Positions 56,101-64,000 of a DNA stretch of 64,000 bases are shown here, piece after piece; within the stretch, counting starts at the first letter, position 1; the number at the start of each line of letters is the position of its first letter. This stretch comes from Coenobita brevimanus. Its lineage: Eukaryota; Arthropoda; Malacostraca; Decapoda; Coenobitidae. The stretch lies in the NCBI GenBank assembly GCA_032717465.1, contig CM064712.1, positions 21,205,717-21,269,716 on the forward strand, read 5' to 3'. Below the pieces are notes generated by a model that was given only the letters and a program-made list of their open reading frames with translations, was not told the origin of the DNA and ran no database searches. Position numbers and translations under genes: made by a program.

Positions 56101-57774
56101 AACTTGGCGGGGGATGAGGGCGTGAGAACCAACACACCGGCTTGAGTCACGTCCCAGGCACACTCCAGCCTGCAAGGTGCATTCCAGTGGCCCACCTCAA
56201 ACTTCATCACTAACTCACATAACCAACAACTTTTTAACTCACATAACTCACAAAATAGATTCTGTGCAATACTGGGTTTACATTGCCCGTTGATTGCACT
56301 TCACACATAAAAAAAAAGTTTGAATAAAGGTTGACATTAAAATACATTCATTCATACAGGAATTTCGCCACCTAAACATTGCGACTTACCTCTTCACGTC
56401 AAAAGATAGCTCCTAACTTGAATATTGCCTGGCGGTAACAAAAGTAAACTAATTAAGTCACCATATTTAAAGGGTCAGCGAATACTTAATGGAGATCTAT
56501 AGTTTATTAGGCAACTGGCGTAATTAAGATGATGCACGACTATTATATGCATAAAATATGTTCCTCTGATACAGTAGTATGCCTGTATTCGATATGATGC
56601 CGACAATTAATTTCAGACGTAAATTGCTTTATCTCTATCCTAAGAAAATATCTATCGCAGGCATGTCTGTTGATAGTGCTTAACTGCGAAAACTTTTCTC
56701 CAGTCTGAATAAAATCATTTGACAGTTTTTGCTGCTGTTGTTGTTATTGAGAATCTTTTGTCTGTTTGTCCGTGCAGACCCGTCAACCGTAGGAAAGCAA
56801 CCTCCCTTGCAGGGCCATCCCGTGCAGCGAACAGATGTTCCCTGTGGCAGACGCCACAGTGAGGTGGGGGGAAAAGTCTGGTAGTTTGGTTCTCGGATGG
56901 ACGTCATATTTACGTCTCTCCACTCATTTAACAGAGGTACCATGGTGGGCCCCACATCATGCCGTTACGAGTTTTGCATCATATGGTTACCACCTAGTGT
57001 TGTAAACTGTTTCCTTTATTACAGGAAACATTAAGGATTGTCATTCAGTGCAGAATCATCTGAAGTGGAAAGATGAGTAATAAAAAGCGACAAATAGTAA
57101 AGGAGAAACATAATTGACTATGTCAAGATTAGAGGAAGAAATATGGTACCGTAAAGTATGGGTTATACGAGATTTATTCTTCCCGTCACCACACGAAGTT
57201 ATCGTTTAATTTGAATAAAATCCCCGAAAAGTGGCAAAAACGAAATAAAAAGGGGCACAGTCATACGGTAAAGTTGTCTAACTGAATCAGTAAATGCCCA
57301 CATTCAATTATTTCATTTTTTACTCGGCCTCTTCCTTCCGACTATAAATATCTAGTTCACGTTTTTCCTTCCCCAGTTCATTTCAAATTTCCACAACCAG
57401 TCATCTCTCCCACGGCCTTTGCTCCATCACTTACATTTTCATTCCCATCAAGTACACTGCCCAGTTTTCGCTTCACTTCCCATCACGCTGACTCCATTCT
57501 GTGCAAACCATTTCTTGCACTGCATTCCATGTCTTATATTAACTTTACCCATGCACAAAATTCCTTCCTTCTCACCTAGCTTCACAGTCTTACATCGTAC
57601 CTCATCCCACAGTCACATCCCATTATCCACGAATCACCTTTCTCACTCCACATTCCCAAATCCCTCGTTTTTCTCCTTTATTCCACACTCCTCCCATTTC
57701 TCACACATTCGCACCCTATTCCTTGAACTTATCTTCCTTCCGCACTCGCACATATTTATTACTCTTTAAAGAGT
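53111..57774. other. long stretch without a recognised gene; repeat B in two copies
   Basis: No coding segment of note; the longest frames are short and low quality. 55545-55925 and 56728-57090 are direct diverged copies of one repeat (CGCAGACCCATCAGCCCCAGG with TGCAGACCCGTCAACCGTAGG, TGCAGGGCCGTCCCATGCAG with TGCAGGGCCATCCCGTGCAG, TGGTTACCATCCAGCGTTGT with TGGTTACCACCTAGTGTTGT). Frames at 55508-55711 and 56680-56955 (minus) share a TVHCMGRPC / SVRCTGWPC block, so the repeat may be an old coding or transposon piece. 55515-55545 resembles a MITE end (TTTTAGGCCAAATTAGAG). Confidence 0.6.
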
Positions 57775-58855
57775 AAATTGACCACACATTTTCCTGCTCC
57801 GGTTTGGGAAGTGAGTGGAGGAGAGATGGTGGAGAGGGAAAGCTGAAGTTCACGAGAGGCAGCAGGGAAGTTTAGGTAAGACACAATGAAGAACAAGAAA
57901 ATAAAGTGTGAAAAAATAGAAGTGGGAAAGAGAAGTGGCAAGGTGACGCAGAAGCGAAGAATCTGAAAGTTAACCTAGTAGAAGATATGTAGGGTGAATA
58001 AATATTGGGTTGAAGACGAGCGGCAGGGTTGTAAAGGAGAGACAGAATGGGTCTGGAGGTAGCGTGGTGAGGCAAGATGGAGATGAAGAGACAAAGTGCA
58101 GAAGAGGCAATGTGACGTAGAGGCAAGTCTGCAAGAAGAGGCTGGAGGCTGGAAAGTGTCAGGGTGAAGGTGAAGATGCCCAGTAGCGGTGGTGGCGTCT
58201 GTGGACAGAAACTGGTGGGAAGAGGCGGGGTGGAGGTGTTAGAGAGATAGCTAGAGAAAGAAACAACGATCTAACTAATAACTGTAAGCTTATTGCTGTT
58301 CATGCGAAATGGCAAATGCTGCGATTTTTTTTTTTAAGGTGTCCAACTCTGGGCAAAGGCTTCAGGGCCTATTTCTCGGGGCAGTGGCCTATATCAAGGC
58401 CCAGTAGTCCTCCTACACCTCCACATGTCACCACTTCGGCGCTAACAACCACGGTCCATATTGAATACCTGCTAGGGTTGTCTCATACAGGACTGGTGTA
58501 TCGGTATTAGCGGGGGTTCTTTTACATGTCGGCGGGTCAACTGGTAGATCAGGAAAGTCTGTTTTTTTATGAAATTCAAATCCTTAAACTGTTCTCTGCC
58601 TCAGCCGGGATTCGAACCTGGGTCCATTAGGACTACAGGCCGCCTCTCTGCAGATTCAGCCGCCGTCTCCCCCCGAGATTTGGTAAACCGATTAAACCAA
58701 TGTAACCAGCGTCAATATTGCTTTGTGGATAATATTCAGAATGAGTACATATCATTGGGTTCTGCAGGACCTTATGTTTACTATAGTAGGACTCGCGCAC
58801 GTTTGCGGCTGTGGTGTGGTCCGCACCTGTGTACAGTGTTGCCACGTTTTCTATA
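57775..58855 (-). repeat. dispersed repeat A, copy 2, with SINE insertion
   Basis: Reverse complement of 49490-50240 (see there). Beyond that, 58795-58855 (AACGTGGCAACACTGTACAC on minus) matches 60085-60135. Interrupted by a SINE at 58325-58677; the 49.66 kb copy shows the site without it. Confidence 0.75.
58325..58677 (-). mobile_element. tRNA-derived SINE
   Basis: On the minus strand: a tRNA-like head with B box GGTTCGAATCC (58608-58618) within CCCAGGTTCGAATCCCGGCT, a body, and a 3' A run (plus strand T12 at 58325-58336). About 350 bp. GATTT or AGATTT borders both sides (58323-58328 and 58676-58681), a possible short target duplication. The A box cannot be assigned confidently. It would be transcribed by RNA polymerase III and mobilised by a LINE in trans. 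Confidence 0.7.
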
Positions 58856-58857
58856 CC

Positions 58858-58860
<3 letters not shown>

Positions 58861-58917
<57 letters not shown>
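58861..58917. repeat. (CT)n microsatellite
   Basis: About 28 CT repeats directly before the 325-bp tandem array. Confidence 0.95.
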
Positions 58918-58918
<1 letters not shown>

Positions 58919-58919
<1 letters not shown>

Positions 58920-59670
58920 GGCGGGAAATGTGAGCCACCCTGAGTACTTTTGATTCTTTTATAAGTTATTTATAATTGTGCTTTCATCTGTTAATTTGGT
59001 TTTGTTATATTTAGTAGTAGATGGAGTGTCAAAGTTACTGTCTGCTGAGAGGTTTGTTACGTTACTGATTCATACACCCCGACGTAGTGGGGTGTGGGTG
59101 TAGGTGTGGGTGGGAGTGTGGATGTGGGTTTGTTGGGGTGGTGGTCCAGGGGGAGGGGAAGTGTGAAGGGGATTTGACCTTAGACACCCAGGAGGCAATA
59201 AGAAGGTAGGGAAGGGGAAGGGGGCTGGATTCACCTACCACATGGCGGGAAATGTGAGCCACCCTGAGTACTTTTGATTCTTTTATAAGTTATTTATAAT
59301 TGTGCTTTCATTTGTTAATTTGGTTTTGTTATATTTAGTAGTAGATGGAGTGTCAAAGTTACTGTCTGCTGAGAGGTTTGTTACGTTACTGATTCATACA
59401 CCCCGACGTAGTGGGGTGTGGGTGTAGGTGTGGGTGGGAGTGTGGATGTGGGTTTGTTGGGGTGGTGGTCCAGGGGGGAGGGGAAGTGTGAAGGGGGATT
59501 TGACCTGAGACACCCAGGAGGGATTAAGAAGGGAGGGAAGGGGGAGGGGGGGCTGGATTCACCTACCACATGGCGGGAAATGTGAGCCACCCTGAGTACT
59601 TTTGATTCTTTTATAAGTTATTTATAATTGTGCTTTCATTTGTTAATTTGGTTTTGTTATATTTAGTGAT
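58919..59670. repeat. 325-bp tandem repeat, 2.3 copies
   Basis: Units start GGCGGGAAATGTGAGCCACC at 58920, 59244 and 59572 (periods 324 and 328). Each holds TTTTGATTCTTTTATAAGTT, TAGTAGTAGATGGAGTGTCA, ACACCCCGACGTAGTGGGGT and a G-rich GGGTGTGGGTGTAGGTGTGG stretch; the third copy stops after ATATTTAGT. The units are nearly identical, implying recent duplication. ACCCCGACGTAGTGGGGT can form a hairpin. Confidence 0.9.
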
Positions 59671-59703
59671 GCCGACAATGCATTCAATGCATGCCCCTCT
59701 CCT

Positions 59704-59736
<33 letters not shown>

Positions 59737-60084
59737 GGGAAGCTATCTGTCAGTGCTGCCACTCACAAGAATTATATGAATTATTTCTTTTACTTTGGAT
59801 ATTGGCATATTTCTTCTTTTTTCAGGCTCATTCTATTATATCCATAACTGTAATATTATTAACCACCCTAAAACTACGCTAAAAAACATTAAAAGTGACT
59901 GCTATTTCTTTTAGCAACACTGTACAATATGTATGCCATGTTTCTGTGTTACTGTATAAATATTTTATGCATAATTAGATTACTGTTGATTCATCCATCA
60001 AAATACACAAGTGTAAGTTTTATTCATCTGAATTTATCGAATTTGTGATGCCTTGTACATAAATAGCTTCCGTTTCACATCGCA
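59671..60084. other. no gene recognised
   Basis: (CT)n at 59704-59732, otherwise AT-rich unique sequence. Confidence 0.7.
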
Positions 60085-60980
60085 AGTTGAGGAAACGTGG
60101 CACCATTGTAAACAGGTGCGAGCCACACCACAGGCGCTTACGGGCGCAAGGCCGACTATAGATAGCATTTTGGACATACGGTGCAACATGTATCGGCGCC
60201 CCGCTCTGAATGACTTGACTTATCGTCAAAGTATGGGTGCCCTGTCCGTGTTTTATATTACGATAGTGAACAGCCAGTGTCGCCTTAGCATTGTATTGTA
60301 TTGTTCGTTGCCGAGACGTTATGTCGTTCCTCAGTGCACAGGAGCTGCGGGAATATTGCAAAGAGCAACGTTTCTCAATGTTGCATTGCTCAGTGTTAGT
60401 GTGTTGGTGCGTAAGTCTGTGTGGCTCAGAGTATTACCCGAGTCTTGCACTTCTGTCTGGTATTCTATGAGATTTTAGTACTTCGCCTGCCTTTCTCTTC
60501 CACCGTTTCTCTGTTTTCGGAGTCGTTTGTGGTCTGTTGTGCCTCTTCTCTGTGGGTCCCGATGATGGAGTATGCTATATTCAATAAGCAAATAATAATA
60601 AACTATACACATGCTTCTTCTTAGCTCAATAAACGCAAAAGTAACAGTTCCAGGAGTACTATATTCTACATGCGCTGAATGTCTCATTTCTCAAATTCTT
60701 TAGTAAATGACGGCCGGACAGTTAGTTCTTAGCGATGCCCCCGTATCTAAAAATGGGAATGTCTAATTGTACAAAGATGCAATAGGAGACATCATGTTAC
60801 TAGAGGTTTTACCGGAAGTCGTTTCTAATCCTTTCACTCCCAGTGTTTTCGTAAAGGCTGAATAAAAGATATGACGTTTAAATTTAAGTTATAAGCCATT
60901 AACCCGACTAGCATGAGTAGGCCCTTCCACCCGATGGCAAATCTCCGTGTGTTCTAGAGTCATTTCCCCGTCTCAAACCT
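60085..60980. repeat. repeat A part and repeat R
   Basis: 60085-60260 matches pieces of repeat A (GATAGCATTTTGGACATACG and TGAATGACTTGACTTATCG shared with the reverse complement of 49370-49490). 60540-60980 is the reverse complement of 43340-43790. The interval 60265-60540 joins the two, so A and R may be parts of one larger element. Confidence 0.65.

Positions 60981-64000
<3,020 letters not shown>

Noticed and set aside
57419..57769. 116-codon His/Ser/Pro ORF
   Set aside because: C/T-rich composition with no domain; nothing similar is preserved in other copies here.
58600..58690. functional tRNA gene
   Set aside because: Only the B-box half is convincing; a body and A tail follow, as in a SINE.

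Overview
This window looks like repeat-dominated nuclear DNA of an arthropod, most plausibly a malacostracan (decapod) crustacean. The grounds are very dense, long dinucleotide microsatellites (CT, CA, TA) together with RTE, Jockey and I-type LINEs, a Penelope-like fragment, and piggyBac, Tigger/pogo, mariner and Merlin-like DNA transposons. The species cannot be fixed from the window. I found no intact single-copy host gene, no intact tRNA or rRNA gene and nothing bacterial. Almost every recognisable protein piece belongs to a transposable element, and nearly all are broken.

Layout. 1-185: scrap of mariner transposase. 186-7331: a non-autonomous LTR retrotransposon on the minus strand, with 2.1 and 2.5 kb LTRs, primer-binding site, polypurine tract, a gag-like ORF and an overlapping proline-rich ORF but no pol; each LTR carries a large 30/36-bp minisatellite. 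7361-7605: 3' end of an RTE LINE. 7701-11009: a near-perfect 3.3 kb palindrome. 13136-16345: a nearly complete RTE LINE. 17928-19226: an internally deleted piggyBac element. 20973-22356: a cluster of about 200-bp MITEs. 22505-25660 and 29337-30919: two Jockey-type LINE copies, the first holding a TTAA-type MITE, the second inserted in an RTE copy. 27690-28112: Penelope-like GIY-YIG piece. 31203-34948: TTAA-type element joined to a gag-like fragment that holds a Merlin/ISXO2-like element. 36140-42420: an I-type LINE split by a second RTE family and by a segment containing part of a 5S rRNA sequence; duplicated hairpins lie at its 3' side. 43907-48512: a whole Tigger element with a dead transposase. 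48583-49265: another TTAA MITE. 50791-52738: RTE copy with target-site duplication. 57775-58855: a repeat containing a tRNA-derived SINE, with its empty-site relative at 49.5 kb. 58919-59670: 325-bp tandem repeat. 60981-64000: mostly CA/GT microsatellites.

The sequences form an insertion history rather than a pathway. Several events can be ordered because one element cuts another (RTE into I-type LINE, Jockey into RTE, MITE into Jockey, SINE into repeat A). The observations most worth follow-up are two hairpins with identical loops and compensatory stem changes at 36.2-36.4 kb, LTR-specific homogenisation of the LTR minisatellite, a piggyBac derivative that keeps only the N-terminus and the cysteine-rich C-terminus, the large palindrome, and a 5S rRNA segment fused to a LINE leader motif. 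No searches were run; all family calls rest on motifs read by eye.
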